A stretch of DNA of 64,000 bases, taken from Saccharomyces mikatae IFO 1815 (taxonomy: Eukaryota > Ascomycota > Saccharomycetes > Saccharomycetales > Saccharomycetaceae). Below are positions 28,901-39,019 of the stretch, in pieces; the first letter of the stretch is position 1; every line of letters starts with the position of its first letter. Under the pieces are notes generated by a model that saw only the letters and a list, made by a program, of their open reading frames with translations, ran no database searches and was not told the origin of the DNA. Where the stretch lies: the NCBI RefSeq assembly GCF_947241705.1, contig NC_079263.1, positions 372,001 to 436,000 on the forward strand, written 5' to 3'. Position numbers and translations under genes: made by a program.

Positions 28901-29672
28901 ATACCTAAAGAAACTTAATGATAGAGAGAAGATGAGTAACGTCATAAAGCTATGTGGGTTTCTTGGCGTTTTACCAAAGGAGAGAGTAGAAAATGATGGA
29001 AAGACAGGCGATTATACCCAACCTGCATACATTAATTATGATTTTCTGTCTGTTTTAAAAATTTTCATCAAGTTGGCCGCGTTTTATCTCAGTGGCGTTA
29101 TTATCAGGACAATGAGAATTATATTAGTAATACTGATGGTGATTTCCAAATGTTTTACAAAAGTCAATGAATGCTTATTTTATGGCCTTTCGATATCTGC
29201 ATTAACAAATCTATTTTTTGTTGGAAAATCCATTCATTCATATTTTTCAGTAAAATCTGCAGAAACTTTGTTCCAAAATTATGCCAATAATGATCAGCTT
29301 GGGCTCCAAATCATGCATCGCTCTGTGTCAGTGCCTGATTTGAATCTGCTAACCAAGGACATGATGGATAGCGGTCAAGCCAACCCCGTACTTAAGAGAT
29401 TTGATGAGGACAAAAATGCATACCGATACAAGGAAACCAGACAGGAGATTGCAATTAAACGAAATCAAGTGCTCACGGAACTGAAAATTCTACAAAATAC
29501 CGAAAACGAGCTCGTGCAAGGAAGTTACAGGAAGTTTTTGATAACAGAAAGAGACAAGTGTCTCACCACACAGAATGAAATTCCTGATTTATGGATAAAC
29601 GATACTATTCTACAAGACTATTGTTTAGCATGTTTTGCAGAGTATGACAGATTATCTGCTATTCCTATTTAA
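25980..29672 (+). CDS. YSP1: Lam1/Ysp1, ER-plasma membrane contact sterol-transfer family protein
   Basis: Member of the Lam/Ysp (GRAMD1-like) family of ER-anchored proteins at ER-plasma membrane contacts; S. cerevisiae Ysp1 was first linked to amiodarone-induced cell death. It has 1230 residues. In order: a BAR-like helical domain (about 1-280), a PH domain (about 312-420, GISGWLYMRTTVGHDPKRVVWVRRWCFLQNNVFGIF in part), a GRAM-like segment (about 595-710), a VASt/StART-like domain (about 765-960, beginning ETPMDLMSRKV) and paired hydrophobic segments (about 1020-1085) for ER anchoring, then a short cytosolic tail. The length is near that of S. cerevisiae and the frame is unbroken. Confidence 0.96.
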   Translation: MRMHEHKEELRLITVALNEASADSPSFRASVNYFHTRMESLNGWMHSTMDYVENTYKPSFQDFQRIKETLFSQLLPSPILLSNGFVSNQPYTPSLVRDFTRDVNDLSNTIMKMVLGDENSQYATTLTALRSDAINPYFSKRRTFEYYQRKYDSFMNDFLAISSEGTLSSPQNLQSETFKLFDIKHKYIEASLDLTEAISLMKVNLDKFLIETINIVRRNNVITTKDTKDVIDITPELTETLKEWTDWIESNLQTLEALSSKLSEAKSVITKLTLTRLEPSRSLHDYDTKNLQNLKFNLPKSIIKKNVPEEKGISGWLYMRTTVGHDPKRVVWVRRWCFLQNNVFGIFSLSPSKTYVEETDKFGILWITVEYLPKGPRNFCFKLKIQNPKCKTGEESTYMDITLQAESIGELKAWINILNSHRKFALSMKEEKDPLYQLAMKKIEPQFFEFASSSSTSTDKLLTSFSSKTLTLVEELKQNYMSEDDIYSIIDNKAYHLRVISTPIATQLTHLALFSTFLSVSNYYPCATQANTWGTANWNDFSYLFHSSKKSSVNEPATVSNASRFSVDYPDYYPYSLKVDDIQFRSIFFSVNHNFLQTPKELVLLRYSSVWCPNNKQKFASMTFVTLNHIYVYLNISGFSYLRKIDLLDIDSIEYDRGPKHAFSRILHMQRGDGFKFNMSVFFTDRRAVASKLQFLIENKAMHIPKGEKDVLEIFQRLDEEIENEKKLIKNNLFEAEPHCKDHNNLLKSTYDRHFENTIETPMDLMSRKVRLEKEARYYFQDSFKVGSKTLFHVLFGDKSQVFPSSLFLCKKGSNLNSNSYWERINHVKHDDSCQFELARKLQFQLNRTSNSIKDLLWLRDDNNNFKLVLEQRVIKIKQNYYYEVDEGPIIVKFPLCHPLLIRVKFIIAERITSQGESLKKCDLAILYRFKYIKSVDQLNTKVEKLWLLENIHLNWALRYCKLEHSEINNKAGEYLKKLNDREKMSNVIKLCGFLGVLPKERVENDGKTGDYTQPAYINYDFLSVLKIFIKLAAFYLSGVIIRTMRIILVILMVISKCFTKVNECLFYGLSISALTNLFFVGKSIHSYFSVKSAETLFQNYANNDQLGLQIMHRSVSVPDLNLLTKDMMDSGQANPVLKRFDEDKNAYRYKETRQEIAIKRNQVLTELKILQNTENELVQGSYRKFLITERDKCLTTQNEIPDLWINDTILQDYCLACFAEYDRLSAIPI

Positions 29673-30106
29673 AAGCGTATGAAATCTGAATTCTTTGACT
29701 ATGACGAGAATATAGCTATTTTAGTGACGTCGAAGGACCTTTTCATATTCCTTTTATTATTACTATGTTCTATAATAGTCTAGTATCATTTTGATGCTAG
29801 CCCTAAGTACATGAACTCTTTTTTTTCCTTTCCGGGTTTCTTTTTTTTTTTTTTTTTTTTTCTGAAGTTGTTCAAACTATATAAAAGGCCATAGACTTGG
29901 CAGAAATAAGTTTCTCCAACACCTTTTTCTTAACTACAACACAGTCCGATTCAACCAAACGGCCAATGGTTCAACGAAGACGTTAGTCATAAGCGGCATG
30001 TCATGTAAATAGAGGAAGTTTGCAACAGTAGGTTTACTGTTCTGATTTCCTTGTTCACTTGTAATGCGCAAAAATTTGCCTGCTAATAATATAGTCCTGT
30101 TTATCT
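29673..30106 (+). promoter_or_regulatory. LAM1 3' region and snR71 promoter/leader
   Basis: Contains a run of 21 T (29841-29861) directly followed by TATATAAAAG at 29878-29887, a nucleosome-excluding tract plus TATA box in the arrangement expected of a strong promoter. A perfect 7-bp hairpin (30024-30030 with 30035-30041) lies between TATA and the snoRNA and could be part of the 5' leader that is processed off. The role is inferred from position. Confidence 0.5.
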
Positions 30107-30199
30107 GTTATATGATGATAACTTTCTCAGCTCACTCAGATCTTTTGAAATGATTGATAAAATTTTCCTATCCAACATTCATCAATGTATCTGACCAAA
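30107..30199 (+). ncRNA. SNR71: C/D box snoRNA, snR71
   Basis: C box ATGATGA at 30112-30118, a C'-like TGATTGA at 30151-30157 and D box CTGA at 30191-30194. The span and the position between LAM1/YSP1 and LIN1 match S. cerevisiae snR71 (about 89 nt), a 2'-O-methylation guide for LSU A2946. Just before box D, AACATTCATCA (30174-30184) is complementary to an 11-nt stretch of 25S rRNA that I recall as UGAUGAAUGUU. The exact ends are uncertain by a few bases. Confidence 0.85.
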
Positions 30200-30262
30200 C
30201 AATAAACCTAGTACTATAGCCGCCGCAGTCAAGCTCTTGAAAAATAATAACTTTCTTATATT

Positions 30263-31318
30263 CTACATAAATCTTAAACATGATACATGTATCCAGTTTT
30301 GGTCTTCATCGGGTTCGCTTTGAAATTTTACGACGACGTTGTCGTGGAAGTAGGTTTTTTGCCAGTACGACATTTCATAGTTCGTATACTGGCCGTGTTT
30401 TTCGTCTAGTTTGCCCAACCACTTGAAGTCCCATAGTTTTGTTTTATGATTATCTATTCTGGAAGATTCGTCAAAAATCTCTTCTTCTATGGCATCCTCT
30501 ACTTTTCTACGGTCAAAATCATATACTTCGCTAAATCCCTTATTCTCCAATATATTGATTAAATCGGACAACAGCTTGATTCCATGTATAACATATCTTA
30601 GCGATTTTTCTTGCTCGGTAATTGCTTTTTTTCGCAGTTTGTTTAATCTTCCTAAGGATTTTAGCGCTGTTTCTTTGTCATCAGCAAGAAAAAACTTAAG
30701 AAGAATCAATGCCTCATGTACCATATAGTGTCTTGAATTTCCTGCCTTCACATTCTGTTTCTTCTCTAAACGGTTCACATCTTCCGTCTTTATAACATCA
30801 TTCATCCATTCCTCGTTATTTTGCGATTCATTTTCTGCGTTAATTTCTGTCTTTATATAATTACCATCTCTATCGAATACTCCGTGTTCCATTTCGTCAT
30901 CTATATTGAATGGCTCTATATTTACACCCTCCTCTTCCTTTTCAGTTTCTGAATTTTCAATGGTATAATCTAAGCCAACCAAATTTTCTTTCTTGAATTC
31001 TGCAATATCCAAAAGTTTCATGTTTGATTTCTTCAGCTTTTCATGGCCTTCGCTGTGTTTGTAATTATCTGATGAAAACATATCTTCATCCTTTTTCTCA
31101 TCCACCTCATTGATTTTTGCATCCATTCCCCTCCCATTATTTTCATCATCTGTATAACTCTCAACACTGGAATCAGAATCATACTCTGCTGTGTTTAGCT
31201 TTCCATTTCTATATCTCTTGTCTCTGTGGTAGGGCCCATCGTGGAGCTCTTCATCGTCCGTAAATTGATCACCTTTTCTTTTCAGTTTTGAAGTGTTCCA
31301 GCCCTGCGTATATCCCAT
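30263..31318 (-). CDS. LIN1: Lin1, U5 snRNP-associated GYF-domain protein
   Basis: Orthologue of human CD2BP2/U5-52K, a non-essential component linked to U5 snRNP assembly; in yeast it also interacts with Irr1 and Prp8. It has 351 residues, somewhat longer than the 340 of S. cerevisiae. The N-terminal ~180 residues are highly charged and acidic, a helical middle follows (about 195-265), and a GYF-like domain at the C-terminus (about 293-351, LWDFKWLGKLDEKHGQYTNYEM region) has aromatic residues in the expected places. PRP8, its partner, is also in this window. Confidence 0.95.
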   Translation of the reverse strand: MGYTQGWNTSKLKRKGDQFTDDEELHDGPYHRDKRYRNGKLNTAEYDSDSSVESYTDDENNGRGMDAKINEVDEKKDEDMFSSDNYKHSEGHEKLKKSNMKLLDIAEFKKENLVGLDYTIENSETEKEEEGVNIEPFNIDDEMEHGVFDRDGNYIKTEINAENESQNNEEWMNDVIKTEDVNRLEKKQNVKAGNSRHYMVHEALILLKFFLADDKETALKSLGRLNKLRKKAITEQEKSLRYVIHGIKLLSDLINILENKGFSEVYDFDRRKVEDAIEEEIFDESSRIDNHKTKLWDFKWLGKLDEKHGQYTNYEMSYWQKTYFHDNVVVKFQSEPDEDQNWIHVSCLRFM

Positions 31319-31840
31319 AGCCTTAAGGGCAGTACAGTTTGATTAAATTCTTTTAGCTGGTCGATATCCTTTCGTACCTTGGAAGGCTGCATGGCCTTTT
31401 GTAGTTTGTTCGGGAAGCCAGATGCGCTTCTTATATTCTTGTCAGAACTTACCCATCAATGGCCAAAATTGATCATTATAGAGTATACGGAAAGGAAAAC
31501 GTTGAAGCGTTGGCAGTAATGGGGGGAAGAAACAATGACCTCTGTTCTTTTTTTGTTGCACAGAATACACAGGAAATAGTTATGTTTCCAATGAATGATT
31601 CCTATGATGAGGGAAAGTACCCGTCAGTTAAAGAGAATGGGTAGCGCTCGTTCAAAAGATATTTTGCATTTGTAGATATGTATATTTCTTTCTTCTCGTT
31701 AACCAATAATCTTCAACTTCATCTTCCTTCAACTTTACCGCACAGTATTCAGCGGCTAATTCTCGCTAGATTAAGTATAACCTAGCATGGCAAGAAAACA
31801 GAACCATAGAAGTAGAGATAAATACGACAAGTTGGAAAGA
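31319..31840. other. LIN1/REC104 divergent intergenic region
   Basis: A 522-bp divergent promoter region with a URS1-type site near REC104 (31749-31758). A 61-codon plus-strand ORF (31459-31644) is noted in the findings but not called. Confidence 0.5.
31749..31758 (-). promoter_or_regulatory. URS1-type site upstream of REC104
   Basis: On the minus strand it reads TAGCCGCTGA, one base from the URS1 consensus TAGCCGCCGA, 83-92 bp before the REC104 ATG. It fits Ume6/Ime1 control of this early meiotic gene. Confidence 0.75.
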
Positions 31841-32392
31841 ATGTCTGTCGAGAAGAAAGGAGAAAATAAGATTGTATGCACGCAAGACTTTCTTCGCCAA
31901 TATTTCGTATCAGAAAGTGTTGGTATTCAATTTGGATTAAACAACAAAACTGTTAAAAGGATGAATGAGAAAGAATTTGATGAGGCAGTAAACTGCATTA
32001 TGGCATCGATAAATTATTCCAAGTCAACATTGAAACGAACGGCTTCGAGTTCCCTCTTAAGGAATTCCTGCAAGAAACATACCACGCTAGATCTTCCGTT
32101 TATCTTAGACAATGCTTTATGTTTGCCGAAGGGGTCGGAGAGTAATAATTACGATACAAATCTTTTATATAGTGATACGTTATACGAAGATTATTCTTTA
32201 ATAGAAAGAAATGACCAAAGGAGAAATGAAATAGAGGAAGACTTTAGTTTCACGTTACTACAAAGTGAGGTAAATGAAATGAGACCCATATCTTCGTCCA
32301 GTACCCCTCAAATATTACAGTCAGATTATTCTTTAGTGATGCATGAGGCACAGGCGTCAAATGGAAGCATATTTCAGTTTAGCAGCCCCTAA
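31841..32392 (+). CDS. REC104: Rec104, meiotic double-strand-break accessory protein
   Basis: Meiosis-specific member of the Spo11 core complex (Rec102-Rec104 form the B-subunit-like part with Spo11-Ski8) that starts recombination. The chosen start (MSVEKKGENKIVCTQDFL) gives 183 residues and aligns with the 182-residue S. cerevisiae protein; the frame stays open upstream to an ATG at 31787, giving 18 more residues, which I judge untranslated because it lies only about 30 bp beyond the URS1. The conserved end ASNGSIFQFSSP is present, while the middle is strongly diverged, as is usual for this fast-evolving protein. Confidence 0.93.
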   Translation: MSVEKKGENKIVCTQDFLRQYFVSESVGIQFGLNNKTVKRMNEKEFDEAVNCIMASINYSKSTLKRTASSSLLRNSCKKHTTLDLPFILDNALCLPKGSESNNYDTNLLYSDTLYEDYSLIERNDQRRNEIEEDFSFTLLQSEVNEMRPISSSSTPQILQSDYSLVMHEAQASNGSIFQFSSP

Positions 32393-32514
32393 TGTTTATC
32401 TTCCGAAAGGTAGAATAAAAGCAGCTATTTGTCAAGTTTATTATTCCTCTTCTCCATACACACTTATTTATTAGTTAAGTTTCTTCTCAAGAGTACAACT
32501 TATTTATTATGTTA

Positions 32515-32582
32515 TATTATATCATTATTATTAATATTATTAATGTTAATTATCAATGTTTATTATTATTATTATTATTACA
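32515..32582. repeat. ATT-rich microsatellite between REC104 and KEL1
   Basis: Interrupted TTA/ATT repeat in the convergent 3' region, ending in seven TTA units (about 32561-32581). It lies just beyond the KEL1 stop codon. Confidence 0.8.
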
Positions 32583-32615
32583 CATGAAAAGTAAAATCAT
32601 ATTACTCATATTTTT

Positions 32616-35600
32616 TTATAGTAAATTATTGTCATCGTTATCATTGACTTGTTTAGCGCTATTTTCCAAGTTCAATAATTTCTTCTTCAACTCCAACACT
32701 TCATTCTTCAAATTATCTCTTTCTTGATTGGTGATAAAAAGTTCGGCTTTCAGGTCGTTAATTTTAATGTTGAATTGATTTTCTCTTATGGTGTTACTAT
32801 TTTCTACGTCATTAAAGTTCCCGTTGGTGCTTTTAAAACCATTCACCGAATCTTTGCTGCTGACGTCATTTTTGAATTTCAATTCATCCAACTCGTCAAT
32901 CAGTTTTTTATTCAAGGTCTTATACTTCTCTAGCTCTCTTTGAGAAACCATGAGCGCTTTACTTGCACTATCCATAGAATTTATACTTTCTTTATAATCA
33001 TTCTGTATTTTTTTGATTTCATTCTCTTTCACCAATACATCTTGACTTAACGAGCTATGTTCCATCTTTAAAGCACGATATTCGGAGGACAATTTTTCCT
33101 TCGACATTGTTAGCTCTTGACTTTTCTCCAACAAATCATCCAATCTATTTGTTAGTTTGTCAATCACCACACGATGGTGGCGACTTTGGTCCACATAGGA
33201 TTCGTTTACAGATTTTTCAGCGTTTTCAGCGTTTTGATCCGATATGGATAATAACGAAGAAGAGGATGCAAGAAAGGAAGAGTTGGCTTTGTTTTCTTTC
33301 CAATGGCTGATTAATGAGCCTAATTGTGATGTGTAATTAGAGACTTGTTTGACAATATCTTCGTTATGTTGTTTGCACTCATTTTTCAATCGTTCGTTTT
33401 CTCTCATCAAGTTTTCATGTTCAATCTGCAATTCCTCGAGTTTTTCCTTATAATCAGGCTCTAGTTCCAAGGATTTGATTCTTTCATTTTGAAGTTGTAC
33501 AATTTCATTTAGATTTTCCATATCTAAGAATTTGCTATTCACTAGCTCTTCTAGCTCATTAACTTTGTCTTCCAAAGAGTGATTATCTGCTTCCAGTATT
33601 TCACACTTTGATTGCAGTCTCACGGAATCCAATTGGTCTATTTCTTTGGCCGTACCAGTGCTATTCTGAGATTTTAACTGCCATAGCTCTGTCTCTAATT
33701 CCTTTATGTGAGCTCCAGCTTCAAGTGCTTTTTCATGCGTCAGTTCTTTCAAACTTTGCAATTCAGATCTCAATTTTTCAAACAATGCTCTATCGACGAC
33801 TTCAGAGGCTGTATCTTCACTTCCAGAAATATTGGCTTTTTCATTTTTCATCTCAGATGGGGCGCCTACCACTGAAGATAAATCTTTTTCGTTATTAGTT
33901 TTAATCTCATGGTTAGGAACATCATACCCTGTAACATCGTTTCTCTTTATTTTAATATCTGCAGGCTCAGATAGTTTTTCTACTTCCGTATTGTTCTGTG
34001 ATAACTCTGAAGATTCATTATAATGTTTAATTTTGAATTGATCTTTTGATGGTGAGCTAGCCATTTGGGCCACACCGATCTCATCGTCATCGTCGACAGC
34101 AACACTGCCCTCCCCTTCAGCCTTACTTATTGAAGGGCTCAACTTGTTTCCATTTGTTTCTTGGTTGAAAGCCATCATAGAATCCGCTTTTCCATCGTCA
34201 TCGGTACAATGTTCGTTTTCTTCTACATTGTCATTTTGAAGTTTTTTTACTTCATTGTTTAATGATGTTTCTACAATTGGCGAGGTGTTATTATTAATTT
34301 GTTTCGAGGGGGTGAGACTGTCTCCGTAAGTAGAAGATGTTATACGCTGGTTTCCAATTGTTGAATCGATCGCTTCAGTCATATCAGTTTCTTTCTCGAT
34401 AATGGGTGTATCAAACGGTTTGTTAGAAGTCGTTTTCATAACAGGAGTTTGTGAGCTTTCTGAAGGAACGTATGGAGTTAAAATGTTCGGTTCGGTAATT
34501 AGATGATACTCAGAATTGGCTGGAGGATCCTGATATTGTTGTTCTGCTGAAACATCTCGATTGTACATGTCTTTATTGCCATCATCAGAATCTGGAAAAG
34601 CCTTTGTTGCAGGCGATGGAGCAGAAGCTGGAGGTAATGCTGAACTTGGAACGTTCATATTTCTGCTCTGATGAGAAGTTGGAGTAACCGGGGGCGCCAG
34701 ATCAAGACTACTACTCCTCTGAACGGCGGCTTCATTCGGAACATCCATTACACCAGGACAGAGATCCTTTATGCGGGCCAAGTCCAAGGTATAAACAATC
34801 GTACCCTTTTGCATGTCAATATCAGAAGTATGCAAGTCCGACTCCTCAACTCTAGCGTAATCGAATTTATCCCCTCCCATAATCAAAATTTTATCATTTT
34901 TCAACAATGTTAAAGAATGACCAGAACGGCCCTGCGGGATTCCTGCTGTGAATACAGGTAACTTAAACCATTTATTCGATTTCAAGTTCAAGAAGTACAC
35001 AGAGTTCAAATAAGCATCGTGCTCATCCTTCCCACCTACCACACACATTAAATCATTGTAGACCACAGTAGCATGTTCTTGAACTGGAGGTGGCTTCTCA
35101 CCAGTGGTTTCGATGATAAACCAGTCATTTAATGCTGGGTCGTACATAAAAACATCATTTACTAAACCTTGCAAGGTATCACCACCAAATACCCATAACT
35201 TGGAATCATATGATATCATGGTAAAGTTGGTAATAGGTGGTGGCGAAAAAGTTTTTGGCTTCAGAAATTCCCAATGTGAGTCTGGTCTTCTAAAAGATGA
35301 TAAATCGTAAACAGCCAAGTCATTGAAGTAAGTGTCATCAAATTGACCACCAAAAACGTATAGTTTCGTTTTCATTTGATTTGTGGCGATGATAGAGATT
35401 TTATGGCCATATCTACCCAATGGACGTGGTCCTACAGGTGCTGGAACCGTCCATTTGTAGGAGTTGATATTCAAAAGGTATATATCATCATCCATTAAAC
35501 CTTCCTTATTAACTTTATGTGTGTCACCGCCGAATACGACAAAAGCGTTTCCGCATAGAACCGCAGCATGACCTACTCTTGGTGGTGGCGTAGCTTCACT

Positions 35601-36122
35601 TATGTCTATCGTAGTAGTGGAAAATTTTGTAGCATTATCAAAGGCCGTTAATATCCATGTATCACCGTATACAGATTGGTCGTGAAGTCCGCCAATGACA
35701 TATATTTGATTTTTGTCTGTAACGTACGCAGAGGAAACGTGCCTATAACGTGGGAAAGGCGAATCCTGTAACTTAATTCTATTCCACACGGTATACTCTC
35801 TTTGTTTTGAAAGTTGTTTATGTAGGGTTGTAGATGGTCCTGACACGTTTCGTTGTTGTGGTGGCACTGCACTTGGTTGGATCCTTGGTTCAGATTGTTG
35901 CTTTCTGGAAAACATGGGGGATGAAGTGGTTTTACTAACACTGGTATGATAGCCTTGTGAGAATTGACGTCCTTTCTGAGGCGTTTCCTGTTTAGTGAAA
36001 TATTTTTCATTCGGAGGAGTCGACAATGAAGCTTCTCTAGATTGATCTGAGATGGAAGCATCAGAAGGAGTCTTTCCATGTTTCTTATGAGTAAACTTTT
36101 TGGCGAAGCTGAATCCGGCCAT
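32616..36122 (-). CDS. KEL1: Kel1, kelch-repeat polarity protein
   Basis: Scaffold at polarity sites that works with Kel2, Bud14 and the formin Bnr1 and also restrains the mitotic exit network. It has 1168 residues (about 1164 in S. cerevisiae). An N-terminal S/T/Q-rich segment (about 1-125) precedes six kelch repeats (about 130-450, for example [31 protein letters not shown]), which form a beta-propeller. A disordered S/T/P-rich middle (about 460-770) and a long coiled coil (about 775-1160), which mediates dimerisation, complete it. Its 3' end is convergent with REC104. Confidence 0.96.
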   Translation of the reverse strand: MAGFSFAKKFTHKKHGKTPSDASISDQSREASLSTPPNEKYFTKQETPQKGRQFSQGYHTSVSKTTSSPMFSRKQQSEPRIQPSAVPPQQRNVSGPSTTLHKQLSKQREYTVWNRIKLQDSPFPRYRHVSSAYVTDKNQIYVIGGLHDQSVYGDTWILTAFDNATKFSTTTIDISEATPPPRVGHAAVLCGNAFVVFGGDTHKVNKEGLMDDDIYLLNINSYKWTVPAPVGPRPLGRYGHKISIIATNQMKTKLYVFGGQFDDTYFNDLAVYDLSSFRRPDSHWEFLKPKTFSPPPITNFTMISYDSKLWVFGGDTLQGLVNDVFMYDPALNDWFIIETTGEKPPPVQEHATVVYNDLMCVVGGKDEHDAYLNSVYFLNLKSNKWFKLPVFTAGIPQGRSGHSLTLLKNDKILIMGGDKFDYARVEESDLHTSDIDMQKGTIVYTLDLARIKDLCPGVMDVPNEAAVQRSSSLDLAPPVTPTSHQSRNMNVPSSALPPASAPSPATKAFPDSDDGNKDMYNRDVSAEQQYQDPPANSEYHLITEPNILTPYVPSESSQTPVMKTTSNKPFDTPIIEKETDMTEAIDSTIGNQRITSSTYGDSLTPSKQINNNTSPIVETSLNNEVKKLQNDNVEENEHCTDDDGKADSMMAFNQETNGNKLSPSISKAEGEGSVAVDDDDEIGVAQMASSPSKDQFKIKHYNESSELSQNNTEVEKLSEPADIKIKRNDVTGYDVPNHEIKTNNEKDLSSVVGAPSEMKNEKANISGSEDTASEVVDRALFEKLRSELQSLKELTHEKALEAGAHIKELETELWQLKSQNSTGTAKEIDQLDSVRLQSKCEILEADNHSLEDKVNELEELVNSKFLDMENLNEIVQLQNERIKSLELEPDYKEKLEELQIEHENLMRENERLKNECKQHNEDIVKQVSNYTSQLGSLISHWKENKANSSFLASSSSLLSISDQNAENAEKSVNESYVDQSRHHRVVIDKLTNRLDDLLEKSQELTMSKEKLSSEYRALKMEHSSLSQDVLVKENEIKKIQNDYKESINSMDSASKALMVSQRELEKYKTLNKKLIDELDELKFKNDVSSKDSVNGFKSTNGNFNDVENSNTIRENQFNIKINDLKAELFITNQERDNLKNEVLELKKKLLNLENSAKQVNDNDDNNLL

Positions 36123-36486
36123 GTTTAGATTGTTTTTTTAGTGCAAATTGAAGCAAACGGGCTCTCCCTTCTCCTGGAAAATTTACTGTGAATTTGTTAA
36201 CAAGTGTAAATAGCACCAATTAAGCAAAACAATTATGAAACGTGCCCTGTCGTTTTTTTCTATACCTCTATTGTTTCATACTTAAAGGAATGCTTGCTTG
36301 TAGTCTATTATCAACAACCGCGTCGCCAAGTCCCCAGAAGACGTGCCGCGTGATTCCAAAGGTGATGAAGGGTCCAAGCAATGAAGTTCAATGTGAAGGG
36401 AACAAAAGAGCAAATATCAACTGTGCAACAGTCAATTACCACCGCATGGATTTTAGTACAATCAGAACTATCTCTAGGATACAGAC
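36123..36486. other. KEL1/TDA11 divergent promoter region
   Basis: A 364-bp divergent gap. I see no ORF or clear factor site in it. Confidence 0.45.
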
Positions 36487-38010
36487 ATGAATAAATTCGA
36501 CGAGTTTATAGAGACTAATGAGTTGGATTTGAAGGTGGATACCAGTACCCGAAATAGTATAGTTTCGATATCACCTGTGGTGAGGACTCAATCAAAGTTT
36601 CGTTCTTCTAGTTCAAATAGCTATAGATCTGGACACCGCCGTACGTCCAGTGCAGAGAGCACACATTCACAAAGGTTAATGACACCAACTAGATTAAATG
36701 AACAAGATCATCCCCTGCAAATCAAGCCAGAAACTAGAAGAGTGGTAACTCGTCATTCTTCTGTCTCCGTTCCAAATGCAATGAGTAAGAGAAGATCACT
36801 TATCCAACCCATGGTTATTCCTACTACACCAGAATCACAAAACAACATATCTTTTGGAAATTCAATAAGTTATTCTGACGGATCCCATGGAATTCCGTTA
36901 GAATCCACTACAGTACTTTCCAGTGAGCAAGCGATGACGGGTGGACTTCGACGGTCTAGAAATGGGAGTTCACAATCGGTGAATAGTATAGTAGCGACTA
37001 CCATACCCACGAACGGTGCCGATGTAAGTGCACTTTTACAAGCGCTCGCTGCAAAAGAATTAGAACTTCTTGAATGCAAGCAAAAGATTGAAGATTTGAA
37101 AAAGCAAACCCAACATGAAGAACAAAAATATAATCGTCGTGCACGCGAACTGCAAGAGCTGAAGGAGCAAGTGAGTAAACATCTGGATCCTTCTCTGAAC
37201 ACACCAGTGAAAAGTCGCGCTCTTTCACCAATTTTTCAGAGTATACCCATGGAATCAGGAAATGAAAATGCCATTGATAGCAATCTTTCTAGTTCTGTAA
37301 GGACAAGAAAGAATACGAATCAGTCCAGATGTGTATCACCGCAGGATAAACATGAAACACGCCAACAAAACGACTCCGTAGATTCATCCAAACAGTCACT
37401 TTGGAGTAAACCGTTGGCTTTATTTAATCAATTTGATAAAATCATTCAACATGAAATTGAGAGGACTCTGAACTGGGACGACTCTCCTTCAGCAACACCA
37501 CAACCACAACATGTAGTAACCACTAGTAATGGCGAGCCGTCAACACGACAACATGATGATGAAACATTAGGAGCTGGCCTGTCGTCTCCCTCACAAGGAT
37601 CTGTCTCTAGATCACTTTGGAGTTTTGTCAGCGATGTCAAGGCCGGACTGCTGGGCATAGAAGAAGAAAATGATAGTGATATTACTAATGATAATAGATG
37701 TGATTCCCTATATAAAAGCGATAGAGAGTATAAACAGAAAGGAAATGTACCTATAATAAAGAACCATGAACAAGCTGGAGACAGTGGCGACGATGCAAGT
37801 TTAGACATGAAAAAATTCAAAACGACAACAAAGTTTCAGAAAGCGAATGCAGATGATAGAATTCTCACTAGTGAAGATGGACATCGAGCACGAGGAGAGA
37901 AAATTGTACCGAGCAGCAACAAACTTAACTTTATTGGCGATTACTGCCCTTACGAATCTGATAAAGGAAGTTCCTCCGTCCAAAATCCAGTTGAAATGGC
38001 AAATTTTTAG
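36487..38010 (+). CDS. TDA11: Tda11, protein of unknown function
   Basis: The S. cerevisiae orthologue is uncharacterised; the name comes from a topoisomerase I damage screen, and it is a cytoplasmic phosphoprotein. It has 507 residues (504 in S. cerevisiae). It is mostly Ser/Asn-rich disordered sequence with many R-x-x-S sites. One coiled coil lies at about 180-240 ([26 protein letters not shown]). Two W-containing segments follow ([26 protein letters not shown] near 300 and [17 protein letters not shown] near 375) that look like a repeated short motif S-L-W. There is no enzymatic domain. Confidence 0.93.
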   Translation: MNKFDEFIETNELDLKVDTSTRNSIVSISPVVRTQSKFRSSSSNSYRSGHRRTSSAESTHSQRLMTPTRLNEQDHPLQIKPETRRVVTRHSSVSVPNAMSKRRSLIQPMVIPTTPESQNNISFGNSISYSDGSHGIPLESTTVLSSEQAMTGGLRRSRNGSSQSVNSIVATTIPTNGADVSALLQALAAKELELLECKQKIEDLKKQTQHEEQKYNRRARELQELKEQVSKHLDPSLNTPVKSRALSPIFQSIPMESGNENAIDSNLSSSVRTRKNTNQSRCVSPQDKHETRQQNDSVDSSKQSLWSKPLALFNQFDKIIQHEIERTLNWDDSPSATPQPQHVVTTSNGEPSTRQHDDETLGAGLSSPSQGSVSRSLWSFVSDVKAGLLGIEEENDSDITNDNRCDSLYKSDREYKQKGNVPIIKNHEQAGDSGDDASLDMKKFKTTTKFQKANADDRILTSEDGHRARGEKIVPSSNKLNFIGDYCPYESDKGSSSVQNPVEMANF

Positions 38011-38164
38011 TTTTCTTCCCAAGAATGTTGTCTATTCTTTTCTAGTCGCCTTTTTCTCTTTATATAGAACTGTCAACGCAGTAATTAACATAAAATTGTT
38101 TCCTGAGTTCAGTAAAAGAGCATTCTATAATTTGCCATTATATAAAGTGGAGCATTTGTATGAG

Positions 38165-39019
38165 TCACTGTGCACATCTGTCATTAACATTATGAAATTC
38201 AGGACCTGCCCAACTTCCTGTACCCTCAAAGCAGAAGCCAACGTGTTTTTGAAGATTTTTCTCTTCATCTTCCTCTTTCTTCAAAATTATAGAACCATCG
38301 CTGATATCACCCATCAGTCCCATGAATTTTGAACTATTTAGTCTTTCTTTTATATCTGCATCGGCACTATTGTTACTGCAAAACTCGACTATATCAGAAG
38401 CCAAACCTTTTATGACGGCTTCTTCATTTTCTAGTTCCCCAGCTGAACTTTTCTCTTCTACGTGGATTTCTTCATTGAAACTACTGCCTTCCATTTCCAA
38501 AAACTCAGCATTGATTAAAGAATCAATGTGACTGCTAACAGGAAGTTGTAAACTCCTTGTTTTGGGTACTTCATGATCAATTAGGGGAAAAGAAGGCATG
38601 CTAAAGATTTTGGGCGAATAAAAGCAGGGGTCCAGCCCCATTTTAGGCTTGTGCAGTTCTTTGCCTAGGTTAAGATTTGTTAGCTGGTTTTCGATAGGTA
38701 ATTCTACGTCTTTAGAGTGGTTGTATCTGAAATCCTTGGCCCAGGAAGTTTTATTATTGTTTGATTTTAACGTTGCCAACTCTAGATTCTGGTCTTCCAA
38801 AGCCCTAGGATGGACATTCATATAGGAAAATGGTCGGTTAAAACTTTCTGGATGCTGCAAAAATTTCTCTTCTATTCTGTTGTTGAAAGTCCGTGGCCGA
38901 TTCTGTATGCTTCTAGTTGTTTTAAAAGAAGGCGTATTCTTTCTGCTTGAAAGAGCGTTTTTCTCTGCTCTACTAACAAACTTGTTTACCTCGTTGGTTT
39001 GACATTGATCAGTACTCAT
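38165..39019 (-). CDS. PEX18: Pex18, co-receptor for PTS2 peroxisomal import
   Basis: Works with the redundant Pex21 as co-receptor for Pex7, delivering PTS2 cargo such as thiolase to the docking complex; short-lived and ubiquitinated in S. cerevisiae. The ATG at 39019 (MSTDQCQTNEVNKF) gives 284 residues, aligned with the 283-residue S. cerevisiae start; the frame continues 13 codons upstream without supporting homology. A WAKDF di-aromatic motif (W93) matches the Pex13/14-binding type. The N-terminal conserved Cys (C6) is the expected ubiquitin acceptor. The C-terminal ~130 residues hold the Pex7-binding region (KGLASDIVEFCSNNS... MGLMGDISDGSI). Confidence 0.95.
   Translation of the reverse strand: MSTDQCQTNEVNKFVSRAEKNALSSRKNTPSFKTTRSIQNRPRTFNNRIEEKFLQHPESFNRPFSYMNVHPRALEDQNLELATLKSNNNKTSWAKDFRYNHSKDVELPIENQLTNLNLGKELHKPKMGLDPCFYSPKIFSMPSFPLIDHEVPKTRSLQLPVSSHIDSLINAEFLEMEGSSFNEEIHVEEKSSAGELENEEAVIKGLASDIVEFCSNNSADADIKERLNSSKFMGLMGDISDGSIILKKEEDEEKNLQKHVGFCFEGTGSWAGPEFHNVNDRCAQ

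Noticed and set aside
31787-31840. Eighteen extra N-terminal codons for REC104
   Set aside because: The internal ATG at 31841 aligns with the known Rec104 start. The upstream ATG is only about 30 bp from the URS1 site and probably lies outside the mRNA.
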